Position numbers and translations under genes: made by a program
NCBI GenBank assembly: GCA_965153355.1
Contig: OZ231127.1
Coordinates: 63,674,001 to 63,738,000, forward strand
Length of the DNA: 64,000 nt
Direction of reading: 5' to 3'
Source of the DNA: Flaccisagitta enflata
Lineage: Eukaryota; Chaetognatha; Sagittoidea; Aphragmophora
Notes under the pieces: model-generated
The model's database searches: none
Told to the model about the DNA's origin: nothing
What the model saw: only the letters and a program-made list of their open reading frames with translations
Shown here: piece after piece, positions 12,710 through 25,480 of the stretch
Layout: every line of letters begins with the position of its first letter
Position numbering within the stretch: the first letter of the stretch is position 1

Positions 12710-12956
12710 TCTCTTTCATTTCCTTATTCTTTCTTTCTGTCTTTCTGTCTTTCTTTCTTTCTTTCTTTCTGTCTTTCTGTCTTTCTGTCTTTTCTCTGTC
12801 TTCTTCTTCTTCTTCTTCTTCTTCTTCTTCTTCTTCTTCTTCTTTTCTTGTGGTTATTTCCTTGTGCCTTTTCTTGTGTCTCTCCTTTCTTCCTCTCTTC
12901 CTCTCATTTATTCATTTTGTTTTTCTTCTTCTTCTTCTTCTTCTTCTTCTTTTCTT

Positions 12957-13014
<58 letters not shown>
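12710..13014. repeat. CTTT / CTT / CT compound microsatellites
   Basis: Successive TTTC, TTC and TC tracts with short unique spacers. Confidence 0.9.
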
Positions 13015-13017
<3 letters not shown>

Positions 13018-13529
13018 CAGCCCGCCATTTCTTTTTTTGCAGCCTTAAAGCTAGCAATAGTGAGACTCATTTCAACATGAATAAGTCTTGATGTGAATTC
13101 AATGGGTTAAAATCAGCCGTCGTTGTTCTACGTCTTCAGACTTGTGTTGGTTAGTTGTCGAAAAACATGTTACCACAGTGACATTGTTAGATAGTTAATC
13201 AGTGTTGAATTAGTGCTAAGTGTTAACTATTTGTGATTGTTCCACTTGTCATGTTAGTTAGAGAGGCTAAATCTATTCGAAAACAGCATTACACAATTAT
13301 ACATAAAAACAAGAAAGGAAGTTATCTTTTTTTTTCTCCATGAGCGGTGAATGAAAATAAGAAGGGCGACGTGAGTTCGTGAGTTTTTGGGTTTCCACCC
13401 AAATCCCGAACCAGTTTTTGTTTCGTCTCGATCTCCCTCCCAATTTTATGTAAATGTAAATGTTATATTCAAGGTCGTAATGGCGCTGGTGAAGGAGATT
13501 CTCATCTTATGTGATTGGTTTGCACAAAC

Positions 13530-13541
13530 GACGACAACAAT

Positions 13542-13579
<38 letters not shown>

Positions 13580-13593
13580 CGACAACGACAACG

Positions 13594-13648
<55 letters not shown>
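13530..13648. repeat. (ACA)n microsatellite
   Basis: AAC trinucleotide tract with a short GACAAC interruption; the long frames across it are artefacts. Confidence 0.95.
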
Positions 13649-13683
13649 CGTGAACATGGATTAAGCTGGCATTCAAAACAAAA

Positions 13684-13930
13684 AACAAGGCCGTATACAC
13701 GGCAGCATTAGTCGCGGACGGGTGGGTAGGAGCGGAAAAAACTCGAAAAGTGTCTTTGTTACGGACGGACGGACGGACGGACGGACGGACGGACGGACGG
13801 ACGGACGGACGGACGGACGGACGGACGGACGGACGGACGGACGGACGGACGGACAGACGGATGGACGGACGGACGGACGGACGGACGGACCGAAAAGTGG
13901 CTTAAAGAATCGCGTGTCAGCGACTAAAAA
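13684..13930 (+). mobile_element. Hairpin-ended element, family A, long GGAC tract
   Basis: AACAAGGCCG 5' end, TAGTCGCGGACGGGTGGG block, a ~130-bp (GGAC)n tract at 13761-13890 and a degraded hairpin ending GCGACTAAAAA. Confidence 0.75.
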
Positions 13931-14095
13931 TACGGTCGAAGTTTTTCTATCATCACAGCAGGAAGCCTCGAGGTGAAACAGTCGCTGACCATCACAGCCT
14001 CTTTCCCCAGCCTGCGTTTAATATAAAATGATAACAGCTAATAGTGACAACCTAATGCGTTGGCCGGCCCCATTTGACCGACTATTTCTCTTTTT

Positions 14096-14553
14096 GGGCA
14101 GCGGCCCCAAAGGGCCGATGTCCTGTAGGACACAGGGGTGAATTTCCAGACGTCCGTACGTCCGTCCGTCCGTCCGTCCGTCCGTCCGTCCGTCCGTACG
14201 TCCCCCCCCCCCGAGGCTACTCAAACCCCTCTTGGACCTCAAATAAGCCCTCTCAGGCCTCAAATCAGCCCTCTTGGGCCCCAAATCAGCCCTTTCAGGC
14301 CCCAAATCAGACCTCTCACACCTCAAATTAGCCCTCTCAGGCTCCTGATCAGCCCTCTCAGAACAAAAATTAACCCTTTCAGATCAGAAATCAACCCCCT
14401 GAGGTCCAAAATGAGCTCTCAGGCCCAAAATCAGCCCCTTCAACCCCCTGCTCCAAGGAATCAAATGCCTTCAAATGTGGCCCCTCAGGACGTCTGGAAA
14501 TTCACCCCACTGGCCTACAGGACATCGGCCGTTGCCTTTGGGGGCCGCTGCCC
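14096..14553. mobile_element. Family D element, copy 1
   Basis: Left end GGGCAGCGGCCCC…TGTCCTGTAGGACA at 14096; right end an inverted, slightly diverged copy near 14490-14553. The interior is (GTCC)n then CTCAGGCCTCAAATCAG-type units. Confidence 0.75.
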
Positions 14554-14639
14554 TGCTCTCACCTCACTCGCCAGCTGATCACCTGGCAGGGCATCGGCAA
14601 CACGTGACCATGTGCGATCTTTAGCACGGCCTGGCGGAC

Positions 14640-15312
14640 AAAGTCCCGTAGAATCACAGGGACTTTCGCTCGCTCCGTCCGCTTGTTTGTTCGTCCCCCT
14701 TATCAGGCCTCAAATCTGACCTCTCATGTCTCAAATGTGGCCTCTAAGGCCTCAAATCTGGCCTCTCATGCTCAAATCTGTGCTCAGGCCTTCCAAGCCT
14801 AAATCCAGCTCTCTCAAGCCTCAAATCTGGCTCTAGACCTCAACCAAACCTCTGTGCCTCAAACTCTGGCCTCTCAAGCCTTAATTAGCTTCAGGCCTGA
14901 ACCAAATTCTTGTACCTCAAACTGTGTGTCTCTAGGCTCTCAAATTAGGCCTCTCAGGCCTCAAATCAGCCATCTAAGCCTCAATTTTTGCTCTCAGGCA
15001 TCAAATCAAACCTCTGACCTATCAAGCCTGCAACTACTCTCAGGCCAAGTCAGCCCTCTCAAGCTCTTAATTGCATTCAGGCCTTAGCATTGGCCTTTCT
15101 TAGACCACAGTTTAGGCTCTTGAAGGCCTTCAGTCAGCCTCCCTCATACTCCATCCACTGTTCACAGGCAGACGAACGCAAGTCCTCTCTGTGTTCTACA
15201 GACTTTGTCTCCTTCGGGGCCGCTGCCCTGCTTCCACTCACTCCAACTCACAATCACTCAAAGCAGGGCAACGGGTATCGCTGTCCACATATTGCCCTTG
15301 GGCGACCTGTTC
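14640..15312. mobile_element. Family D element, copy 2
   Basis: A degenerate left end (CCCGTAGAATCACAGGGACT) is followed by a CTCAAATCTGGCCTCT-type array. The right end has TTCGGGGCCGCTGCCC and a tail finishing CCCTTGGGCGACCTGTT, i.e. an AACAGG-type 5' end in the opposite sense. Confidence 0.65.
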
Positions 15313-15819
15313 TCTCTTTTTTTATCCTGAACCTGATAATGAAAAAAGAGCCCCTCATCTCCCAGAAAAATAGGGGAATACTGTAGTTGATGGTGATTGG
15401 TGAAAGGTAGCGTGATTAACCCCCCCCCCCACCCCCCACCCCCATCCCGCGTGGAATGAAAATGGGTTATCATGCTATCATTGGTTCCGAAACTAGAATA
15501 GTAAAAAGTCGAGTTTGTGGATATGGTTATGTTTCATACCATGAGTGTATGGCTTTGGACACTTTTTCAGCGATATGGCATTTTGTTGGCAATTAAGGGA
15601 TAGTGGTGGAAGCGAGAGGGAGGGACTTTTCATCATCATAAATGATGATTCGTTCCTTTTTTTCATTTTTCTTTCTTTTTCGGATCTCGTCTCTCTCTAA
15701 CAGACTGTTTATCAAACAGACGTGCGTAAAGTAAACGAAGATAGTTGCGCGCGCGAGCGAGTGTGATTTTGGGTGTCTTTTGGAACGGGGTGATAGTAAA
15801 GATGGTTGTGAACAAGCGC

Positions 15820-15823
15820 GCGC

Positions 15824-15878
<55 letters not shown>

Positions 15879-15895
15879 CGTGCATGTGTGTGTGA
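15820..15895. repeat. (GT)n microsatellite
   Basis: GCGCGCGC leads into ~25 GT units. Confidence 0.95.
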
Positions 15896-16378
15896 GATAA
15901 AAATTCTGGTCGCGCGTGTGCGGGATGTGATGGGTGCGGCAGTGAGAAAGTATTGAAAAGAGATGATGCTAAAGATAGTTGCTGAAGGCTATGTGAGAGT
16001 GTGTATGAGGCTCTGTGTGAACAGTAAATCAGGATGATGAGGAGGGTGATTGCGCGGAAACGGGCGCGTGTCTGGTATTGTGAAAGGTGTGCATGAAGTA
16101 AAGAGAGTTGATGTTGAAGAGTTGATGATGTGCGCCTGTAACCTTACAATGTAAGTTACATGTATACGTGTAACACTGAATGTGAAATGTGTACAGATGT
16201 TAGGGGCAGGCATGCACGTTTGTATGTGCTCGTTTCTCAGTGACATTTTGAGGGGGCAGGGAGAAGACGTGTGCTTGACTGCTTGTGTTTATTCATCGTG
16301 TGGCAGTTTGGAGAAGTAAAGAGGCGTTGATTGTCATGTCTTCCAAACTTTGACATAGTGACTGACTTTTTAATCTCG

Positions 16379-16380
<2 letters not shown>

Positions 16381-16467
<87 letters not shown>
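16381..16467. repeat. (GA)n microsatellite
   Basis: About 43 perfect units. Confidence 0.95.
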
Positions 16468-16473
<6 letters not shown>

Positions 16474-16900
16474 TCTTTTACTGCACATAAGTCATAGCAA
16501 CTTATGGAATTCACTCATTTGAGACATGTCATTTGCTTCTGAGTGCGAACGCCGCGGATCATCCCGTTCCGAAAGGCAGTTCGTTGTTGTAGGTTGTGAC
16601 AGGTTAGGGTCTGTCTTGGAGATCTATCTTAAGTAACTGTCTTAAGTAGCTGTCTTAAGTAATTATTTTAAATGACTGTCCTAATTAACTGTCTTAAGTA
16701 ACTGTCTTAAATAACTGTCTTAGCTTTTTGTCACTTTCGCGCCAGGGATTGTCTCAAGATTTTTTCGCTTCCAAGGAGGGCAATCCCAACAAGAATGCAT
16801 TACCCCCACCCCTAATAGCCACGGCGGCCTTTTATTCCGGCATATGTCAGGATTGAGTGTCCAAAGACCGAAGGGCGATTCTTTGTCTTTAGTATGTCCT

Positions 16901-17491
16901 CTATTTTCTTGAAAGGAATCTTCTAAGGATCTTTTCACTCCCAAGCAGCGTAATTTTGATACACAATACAGTTGATATGTCGGCTGGGAGGGAATTCTTG
17001 TACTTTTCAAAATCCACTGATACCACACCAAGCCCACTGATGACGATAGGAATAACCACACATTCACAGTCCCACATTCGTCCAAGTTCCATCCTTAACC
17101 CACTATACTTGGTTATTTTTTCCTGTTCTTTTTGGGCAACATTGATGTCGTTAGGGCAGGATATGTCAATAATAAAACATTTCTTGTTCTTTTTGTCCCT
17201 GACAACAATATCAGGGCGGTTAAAGACATGTGGCCTGTCAGTTGAAATCGGGATATCCCATAATATTTCAACATCTTTTAGTGTGATGACCTCGGCTGGT
17301 TTATGGGTGTGCCATTTGGAGCATGTGTCAATATGAAAATTGCGGCAAATAGCATGGTGGATATATTGTGCAACTCCATTATGTCGCTCCAAGTATTCTT
17401 TTTTTGCCAGGATATCACATCCAGATAAGATGTGGGACATGGATTCGGGTTTAGCATGGCAAACTCTGCACTTATCATCTACTTGCTTTTT
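16901..17491 (-). pseudogene. Retrotransposon ORF, restriction-like endonuclease end
   Basis: It repeats the zinc knuckle (the 81-bp duplication), then continues KKEYLERHNGVAQYIHHAIC, NRPDIVVRDKKNKKCFIIDI and SCPND, which fits a PD…D-x-K-type restriction-like endonuclease centre. It stops after RFLSRK. Confidence 0.82.
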
Positions 17492-18257
17492 GGGCAGCGG
17501 CCCCAAAGGGCCGATGTCCTGTAGGACACAGGGGTGAATTTCCTTACGTCCGTCCGTACGTCCGTCCGTCCGTACGTCCGTACGTCCCCCCTCCGAAGCT
17601 TCTCAAGCCTCTCAGGCCTCAAATCCAGCCTCTCAGGCCTCAAATCCGGCCTCTCAAGCCTCAAATCTGGCCTCTCAGGCCTCAAATCTAGCCTTTCAGG
17701 CCTCAAATCCAGCCTCTCAGGCCTCAAATCAGGCCTCTCAGGCCTCAAATCTGGCCTCTCAGGCCTCAAATCTAGCCTTTCAGGCCTCAAACCCAGCCTC
17801 TCAGGCCTCAAATCTGGCCTCTCAGGCCTCAAATCTGGCCTCCCAGGCCTCAAATCTAGCCTCTCAGGCCTCAAATCCAGCCTCTCAGGCCTCAAATCCA
17901 GCCTCACAGGCCTCAAATCTGACCTCTCAGGCCTCAAATCTGGCCTCCTGCTCAAACCAGCCTTTCAGGCCTCAAATCCAGCCTCACAGGCCTCAAATCC
18001 CACCTCTCAAGCCTCAAATCCAGCCTCTTGGGCCTCAAATCCAGCTTCTTGGGCCTCAAATCCAGCCTCTAGGCCTCAAATTCCCATTGAATAACATGGC
18101 AAATTGAAAAGAAATAAAAAAAAATGCAAAATTCCCAATGAATATCACGGAAAATTACCCCAAACATGCCCTCTCAGGACGTATGGAAATTCACCCCTGT
18201 GTCCTACAGGACATCGGCCCTTTGGGGCCGCTGCCCTGCTCTCACTCCACTTCTTCA
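17492..18257. mobile_element. Family D element with terminal inverted repeats
   Basis: It is bounded by inverted copies of GGGCAGCGGCCCCAAAGGGC… containing the short palindrome TGTCCTGTAGGACA. Inside are GTCC/GTAC repeats and a CTCAGGCCTCAAATC-type array. The insertion is flanked by an identical 81-bp direct repeat (17411-17491 and 18258-18338). Confidence 0.85.
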
Positions 18258-18965
18258 GATATCACATCCAGATAAGATGTGGGACATGGATTCGGGTTTA
18301 GCATGGCAAACTCTGCACTTATCATCTACTTGCTTTTTCAGGATATGGCGTTCATGCCATCTTGTGAATAGAGCGAGCTCTTGGGCAGCCATTATGTATG
18401 ATTCAGATTGTGGGGACATATGGGCTTTCTCAAGCCATGATAAACTTAATTTCCTTGCAACGTTAGGGCCATCCAGCAGATTAAGATATATTCCATGTTG
18501 GGGCTTGTTCAGGCATGTATCAAACCTTTGCTTTTGGATTGCATACTTGGCTTTCTCTGAGATTATTTGAGCTTGTCTAAGTAATGGCTTATCATTAAAA
18601 TTTTTGGGGAGGTCAATCGTGAGGGTGTCACTAAACTTCTCAGCTCTTTTTGTGACTGAAAACAGGCATGTCATATCAAACTCAAAGCATTTCTGCAATT
18701 TTGTATTTGAGTTTTTGGACATGAAGTGAGCCAGCCGAATATGAATGGTCTTAAACGAATCCCACACAGAGACAAGCCCTCTACCGCCCATCTTTCTTGG
18801 TATGTATAAACGGTCGACATCGCTTCTTATCTCAAACATCCGGTTCATATTCAACATCTTTCTTACCATGATATCAGCATCTTTTATATCTTGTTCAGTC
18901 CAATTCACAATTCCAAACGTGTATGACAATACTGGCGTTACATATTCATTAATAGCCGTCATGAT
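18258..18965 (-). pseudogene. Retrotransposon ORF, thumb and zinc knuckle
   Basis: Encodes TAINEYVTPVLSYTFGIVNW, then RKMGGRGLVSVWDS and the C-x2-C-x7-H-x4-C knuckle CRVCHAKPESMSHILSGC. It is broken by the family D insertion; the last 81 bp are repeated on the other side of that insert. Confidence 0.85.
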
Positions 18966-19900
18966 GTTTTTTAGATGCGTCCTCGCATCTCTATAAGAGG
19001 GTTCGTCCGTCCGTCTGTCCGTGACCCATACCTCAAAAATCCCGCGTATCCATCTCCAATCACTCACCAACCACCCCTGATCATTTTTAGATGCGTCCTC
19101 GCATCTCTATAAGAGGGTTTGTCCGTCCGTCCATCCGTGACCCATACCTCTTAAATCCCGCTTATCCATCTCCTATCACTCACCAACCACCCCTGGTCAT
19201 TTTTAGATGCGTCCTCGCATCTCTATAAGAGGGTTCGTCCGTCCGTCCGTCCGTGACCCATACCTCCAAAATCCCGCTTATCCATCTCCTATCACTCACC
19301 AACCACCCCTGGTCATTTTTAGATGCGTCCTCGCATCTCTATAAGAGGGTTCGTCCGTCCCGTCCGTCCGTGACCCATACCTCCAAAATCCCGCTTATCC
19401 ATCTCCTATCACTCACCAACCACCCCTGGTCATTTTTAGATGCGTCCTCGCATCTCTTGAGTTGCACCGTTTCAGTCACTGTGTGGATCTTGCCCTCATC
19501 CCTCCCACCTCCAAAATTCAATTTTTTTCAAATCAATCCGTCTGCATTCCCCTTAAAAAGTTCATTAAAGTTATGTTACTGTGCCTAATCTTTTTTTGCC
19601 CATTCATTTCAAAAAAGTGTTTTCATCCTTTGCTAGTTCACTTTTGCCTCTTAGTATTTTTAAGATTATGTTAATAAAAAGTCATTGAAAACCAGATGAA
19701 AAATGTCTAGGATCAGCATTGCTATATGCAAAACTCATCAAAGCATTGATCTCATAACTTAATAAAGAAGATTTGTTGATATTGCTTACTGCCGCAATAG
19801 CTCAATGCATCTTTCAAAGATCTATCTATAAATCCAGTCACACCGCCAAAATTATCTCGGCTCAAAGCACAGCTAGGACGCATCGTTGCCCTATTGGGCT
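18966..19900 (-). mobile_element. Hairpin-ended element, family B, reiterated 3' module
   Basis: The 5' end (AACAAGCCCAATAGGGC…GATGCGTCC) is at 19900. The 3' stem-loop AGATGCGAGGACGCATCT plus TATAAGAGGG and GTCC repeats recurs five times (near 18967, 19085, 19199, 19316, 19433; period ~115-118 bp). It is inserted in the retrotransposon ORF, and the two flanks rejoin the reading frame. Confidence 0.8.
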
Positions 19901-20834
19901 TGTTGAATTAAGCTCAGACTTTAAAACATTCTTGAGTTTCTTCTTGAATTTTTCCAGGGCCATGGTTTTCATCTCATTGTGCTTTATATTACTGGATTCA
20001 ATGACCCCAAGGTATTTATAGATGTCAGCATTTCCCATTTCCTCAATAATGTCATTCTCATTCAGCCTGATATTGCCACATGCTTTGATTTTCCCCTGGA
20101 CAATGTTTAACACTTTACACTTGTCAAAGCCCAGTTTCATCCCAATACTAGTAGTAAAGTCATAAACAATTCTTGCCATCATTTGGGCCTGTTTATCATT
20201 AATTGCGAATGTTTTCAAATCATCCATGTATAAGATGTGACTTATCCTGGTATTCTCAATCTTGTATCCGAATTCGTTTTTGTTGAGTAAAAAGCTGACA
20301 GGATTAACAGCCAAGATGAATAAGAGCGGGGAAAGACTATCACCTTGAAATATTCCACGGCAGATTCTGATATCATTAACTTCAAGCACACCGTTCTCAT
20401 GTCTAAGGATTAATTTTGTCGTCCACATAGGCATAATCCACTTGAGGAAACTGATAATAACTGTGCTTACTTTATAGGTTTTTAGCGTTTCAATGATCCA
20501 CTCATGAGGGACGCTGTCGTAGGCTTTAGCATAATCATAATATGTGACAGACAGGTTCCTTCTGGTTTTCAGGGCGTGCTCAAGTAGAGTTTTGTTTATC
20601 AGCAATTGCTGCTTGGTCCCATAGGAGCCCCGTATTGCCCCTTGTTGCGCATCATCCAATATATTGTTATCGCGTAAATGCTTTTCAATCTTGTTAGCAA
20701 TGATGCCAGTTAGAGCTTTGAATGTTGTTGTGAGACAAGTTATTGGTCTATAATTCTTCGCGAACATAGTTTTGTCATTTTTCGGTAATAGCGTCGACTT
20801 ACCAGTAACGAGCCACTTGGGTGTTGTTTCTGGG
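19901..20834 (-). pseudogene. Reverse transcriptase domain, 5'-truncated
   Basis: Open reading starts TTPKWLVTGKSTLLPK and NYRPITCL, then RGIFQGDSLSPLLF, the catalytic YMDD (around 20219-20230) and KYLGVIE. It is open until the inserted family B element at 19900. The protein continues past the insertion at 18965 (LKSELN… to …NIMTAINEYVTPVLSY), showing the element landed inside an intact frame. Confidence 0.9.
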
Positions 20835-20835
20835 T

Positions 20836-21050
<215 letters not shown>

Positions 21051-21270
21051 TAAGAGTTCAGGAGACCATTTCACCATTCATCACGGTTGGCATCATTTTA
21101 TATCATGATTAAGTATTCGCTGTGGCAAAGGCAATGAATTTCTTAACCGACCGTAAATTGCAAATTAGATTGATGTCATGACTTCTTTGATAAGTGAATT
21201 CCCAACTGTCAAAAGGTAATTTCACGCCCCGCCTGTCATGTTATTGCTTTTCCTCAACATTGGGCCAGAT

Positions 21271-21402
<132 letters not shown>

Positions 21403-21513
21403 TTTTATAGAAAACATTTCACAATCACAATATCTTAATCTTCTATCATTGGAAACTTTTATGATAAGGAAAAAAAATCAAAACTTTTAAAATTGAACGC
21501 AATTTTTTCTTAC

Positions 21514-22044
21514 GTTTGTTTATGAGATCATTCAAATCTCCGATAGTTGACTTGTATTCGGCCTCCTCTTCATCTTGGCCTCCGGTTATTCTTCCGGGAT
21601 GATAACATCCGGCATCATCGAATCTTCCGCCTCCGCCTCCTCTTCCTCCTCCACCACCACTTTCACTTCCACCACCGCCAACTCCTCTACCCACTCCCGG
21701 ACCCAATTCATAAATGGGATCCGGGATCCTTTCTCCATAACTTCTTATTTGTCTTTCTTCGACATCCGCGGATTTCTGCTGTTGTCGTTGATGCTGTTGT
21801 TGTTGTTGATGTCGTTGCATTTGCTGTTGATGCGGTTGTTTTTGCTGTTTTTGTTGTTGCTGCGTCTGCGGTTGTTGTTGCTGCTGTGGTTGTTGCTGTT
21901 GCGGTGTTATTTCGGTATGTCCCTCGGGCAAATTGCCTTGGAATATTTGATGGATTTCTTCGGCCGAAGTTGAGGCGGACAAATTGTGCCAAGATCGGCC
22001 GGACGAAGGACGTCCAGACTTCGATCTGCCGGACAACATACGGA
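21514..22044 (-). CDS. Dscam: Dscam cytoplasmic exon, Gln/Gly-rich
   Basis: A 531-bp open exon. It encodes VRMLSGRSKSGRPSSGRSWH, then AEEIHQIFQGNLPEG, a ~45-residue Q-rich stretch with mixed CAA/CAG codons, RIPDPIYELGPG, a Gly/Ser-rich stretch, and EEEAEYKSTIGDLNDL. Acceptor TTTTCACCAAAACCAG, donor AAAC|GTAAGA; phase 1 to 1. The tyrosines in IYEL and AEYKS could be signalling sites (inference). Confidence 0.85.
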
Positions 22045-23418
22045 CTGGTTTTGGTGAAAAGAAACGGACAGGTGGAAGCAACAAGAAGGGTGGACAATCG
22101 AAAAAGTGAACCAGCACGTAAGAACAATAGAGCATGTAATAGAATGGGACATAAACATGTGAGTGGACAATCGGGGAAAAAAGATCCATTGAGACACAAC
22201 CATGTAAGGACAGTAGGACGTGTGACAGCGTAGGACGTAACCATATACGGACAGTGGGATATTTTACAGGGTTGGACATGATTTTATTTTTTCAAAATTT
22301 TATGTAAATATGGAAATTTCGTGGCGGGTTGATGCCAAAACACGAGCGTTTGTTTGTTTGTTTTCGGTGTAGGAATATTCATGGAATGTATAGACAAAGT
22401 GGTGACGTTTTGATTGTTTGTTTTGTTCGTTCATTTTTCATCATTTTGTTTTCAAAATACATTTACAGAAGAAGAGGAAACCAAGATACGTTGACCATGT
22501 TTGTGATTAAGTCGCCAGTGCAAAGAAGAAGAAAAGAGAAGAAAAGGAAAGAATCGGTTAGTGCGTTAGTGATTGTAATATAAGTCAGGATAAGTCAATA
22601 GAAAGCGTTTACTTAACTACATGCAATTCATTTGAATTCAATTAAATGAATGGAAAAAAAAACAGAGATCCGTTTAAAACCTCGTTTGTTTGCTGATTAG
22701 TCTCATATTCCCAGTTCTCAGTTTCTCTCTTTTAATTCCATATGAAGTTGTTAATACTTAGTGGGAAAATAACTACGGAAGCCAATTAAAGCTCAAAGAT
22801 TAACGCCAATGATGTGGCTGTAGTCGAGCCAACAACAAACTTTCGTGGGGTAACAAAGCACAATACAAGCACAGGCATCGGTTTGGACAGATATATAGTC
22901 ATGCGTTGCATTCAGGAATATTGAGGGAAATGCCTGGACCCTCCACTCTTTCCATCCATTGGCCTCCTGACCCCCTCTCCCCCCCCCCCCGTTGCCCGAT
23001 TTTGACTTCACTACCTCCATTTCTTCTAAGAAGCACTTTCTTGGCTCTTCAGGGACCTGGAGCCTTTTCTAGAAATTCTTCCGTTTCTTCCTCTTTCTCT
23101 ACTCCTTTCTCTCCTCTCCTTCCTTTACTTCTTTTTTTTTCTTTCTTTTTCTCTCCTCCCATAGGCCCCTCCCGGGTGGTCCGGGTATCTCGTCTGAGGC
23201 TTGGGTTCTCCCCTCCCTCAACATCCCTGGTTGCATTTGAATTATTGTTCATTCGTGCATTTTGCGAAGAAAAAAACAAAACAAACAGAACAGACTCAAC
23301 GGATAGCTTCAAATCCATGGTGCGCCATTCTAATGTGTTTTGATCGTGATTGCGTGATCGCGTGATAGCGTGGTTGCGTTCTGTGTCAAAGAACGCGTAG
23401 TCCAGAGGATTAACTTAC
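22045..23418. other. Intron between two cytoplasmic exons, nothing recognised
   Basis: A non-repetitive stretch with several short open frames but no splice-bounded exon in the required phase. Confidence 0.5.
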
Positions 23419-23461
23419 CTTTATCCAATGATCCTTGGCCGTCTACGCTATTGTCATCATC
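23419..23461 (-). CDS. Dscam: Dscam cytoplasmic micro-exon (14 codons)
   Basis: A 43-bp exon, GCCATACAG|GAT…AAAG|GTAAGT, encoding DDDNSVDGQGSLDK. Phase 0 to 1 exactly bridges the preceding phase-0 exon and the next phase-1 exon, which could not otherwise be joined. The acceptor lies just after a ~55-unit (CT)n tract on the coding strand. Confidence 0.75.
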
Positions 23462-23470
23462 CTGTATGGC

Positions 23471-23594
<124 letters not shown>

Positions 23595-23798
23595 GAGAAT
23601 GGGGAAAGGGGATTGGAGTCTTACTTGTATGTATATGGTTGATGAATAGAGGAGAGTGAACTGTACGGCTGTCGTTTGATAAGTAATGGTTGATGAGGTT
23701 TACCTACATTAGACTAATTTGTCTTCAGCGGCATTAACGATATTGGCATATCATGATGAAAAATCAAAAAGGTTCTGATGTGGAAATGAATGAAGAAG

Positions 23799-23799
<1 letters not shown>

Positions 23800-23869
<70 letters not shown>

Positions 23870-23981
23870 ATAAATAGAGAGGAAATTAGGTGGATAAATA
23901 GCTAGAAAGATAGATGAATAGATAGAAAGATGGATAGATTGATAGATAGATAGATTGATAGAGAGATAGATGGATAGAAAG

Positions 23982-24041
<60 letters not shown>

Positions 24042-24130
24042 ACAGATAGATAGATAGATGATTAGATAAAGGGATAGAGAGACAGAAAGATAGATGGATA
24101 GATTAATAGATAGATAGATGGATAAAAGCA
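23800..24130. repeat. (GATA)n microsatellite, interrupted
   Basis: GATA units with ATGGATA, GAAAGATA and AAATA variants. Confidence 0.93.
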
Positions 24131-24236
24131 CTAACAAAAGAAAGACCAGCATTTCCTTAAGAAGAAAACAAACAAACGGAAATGGATTCTGAAAGGGGAT
24201 GAATTTGGTCGCAAGAAAGACGAGAAATGTCTCGGG

Positions 24237-24967
<731 letters not shown>

Positions 24968-25196
24968 CACTGAGAGATTGGCATCTTCATTAAACAAATT
25001 GGGCAGTTTTCACAGATGGTTATGACGTGGGGAACTGTCGAAGGAATGAATTCGTGTTCCTTCGGCGAAGAAATATGTGTGTGGGAAAATTGTAAACTCA
25101 AACTTATAAATGTTATACAGTACCATAGGAGCAATGAGAACCTCAGATGGAGGGTCATTTCCTGCTTCACTATTCAAATGAAGTAGCTTCAATTAT

Positions 25197-25480
25197 AGTT
25201 TTTCTGAAAGCTGACGAGCAAGAGCTTTGAGTGAATATAGTTTTATTCCTCTTGCTCTAACTGTTGACCAAAAAGAAAAAAAGTGCAGCACCTCTCTGGA
25301 TTTGAACCTGTGACTCTGAAGAGAGAGAAATTACACGAAACTATTCAAGTTCAGCACTCTACCAACGGAGCTATCGCGGCACATGCAACAAAGAAATCAA
25401 TTGGCGGTTTTCTTTTGAATCTCATGGTGGGGAATTTTATATTCACTCAAAACCTTGGACCATCAGCTTTCAGAAAAACC
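25197..25480. mobile_element. Inverted-repeat element containing a tRNA-like segment
   Basis: GTTTTTCTGAAAGCTG at the left end recurs inverted at the right end (CAGCTTTCAGAAAAAC). Inside, the minus strand carries pol III promoter-like boxes (see next entry). Confidence 0.5.
25288..25381 (-). ncRNA. tRNA-derived sequence (pseudo-tRNA or SINE head)
   Basis: On the minus strand CGATAGCTCCGTTGGTAGAG matches a tRNA D-arm/A box, and GGTTCAAATCC matches the T-arm/B box. The spacing is longer than in a standard tRNA and the acceptor stems do not pair, so a functional tRNA is unlikely. Confidence 0.5.

Larger units (their letters stand above)
16720..20835 (-). mobile_element. Non-LTR retrotransposon fragment (RT + restriction-like endonuclease)
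   Basis: The three coding pieces below read in the order RT, zinc knuckle, endonuclease and belong to one element in a Dscam intron. It is interrupted by a family B element (18966-19900) and a family D element (17492-18257). The 5' part is missing: the coding sequence stops at a (GA)n tract at 20835. The domain order resembles site-specific R2/NeSL/CRE-type elements with a C-terminal PD-(D/E)xK endonuclease. Confidence 0.85.

Noticed and set aside
13722-13976. TDGRTDGR repeat frame
   Set aside because: Translation of the (GGAC)n tract of a family A element.
17479-18094. Long open frames with LRPERLDLRPERPD- or SGLKSSLSGLK-type repeats
   Set aside because: They follow from 21-bp repeat units (a multiple of three) inside a family D element; no splice or start context, and frames on both strands are equally open.
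22793-23318. Candidate extra cytoplasmic exons in the 22-23.4 kb intron
   Set aside because: Frames carry stops in the required phase and lack paired splice sites; the 43-bp exon at 23419-23461 resolves the phase gap.
25288-25381. Functional tRNA gene
   Set aside because: A and B boxes are present, but the acceptor stem does not pair and the spacing is too long.
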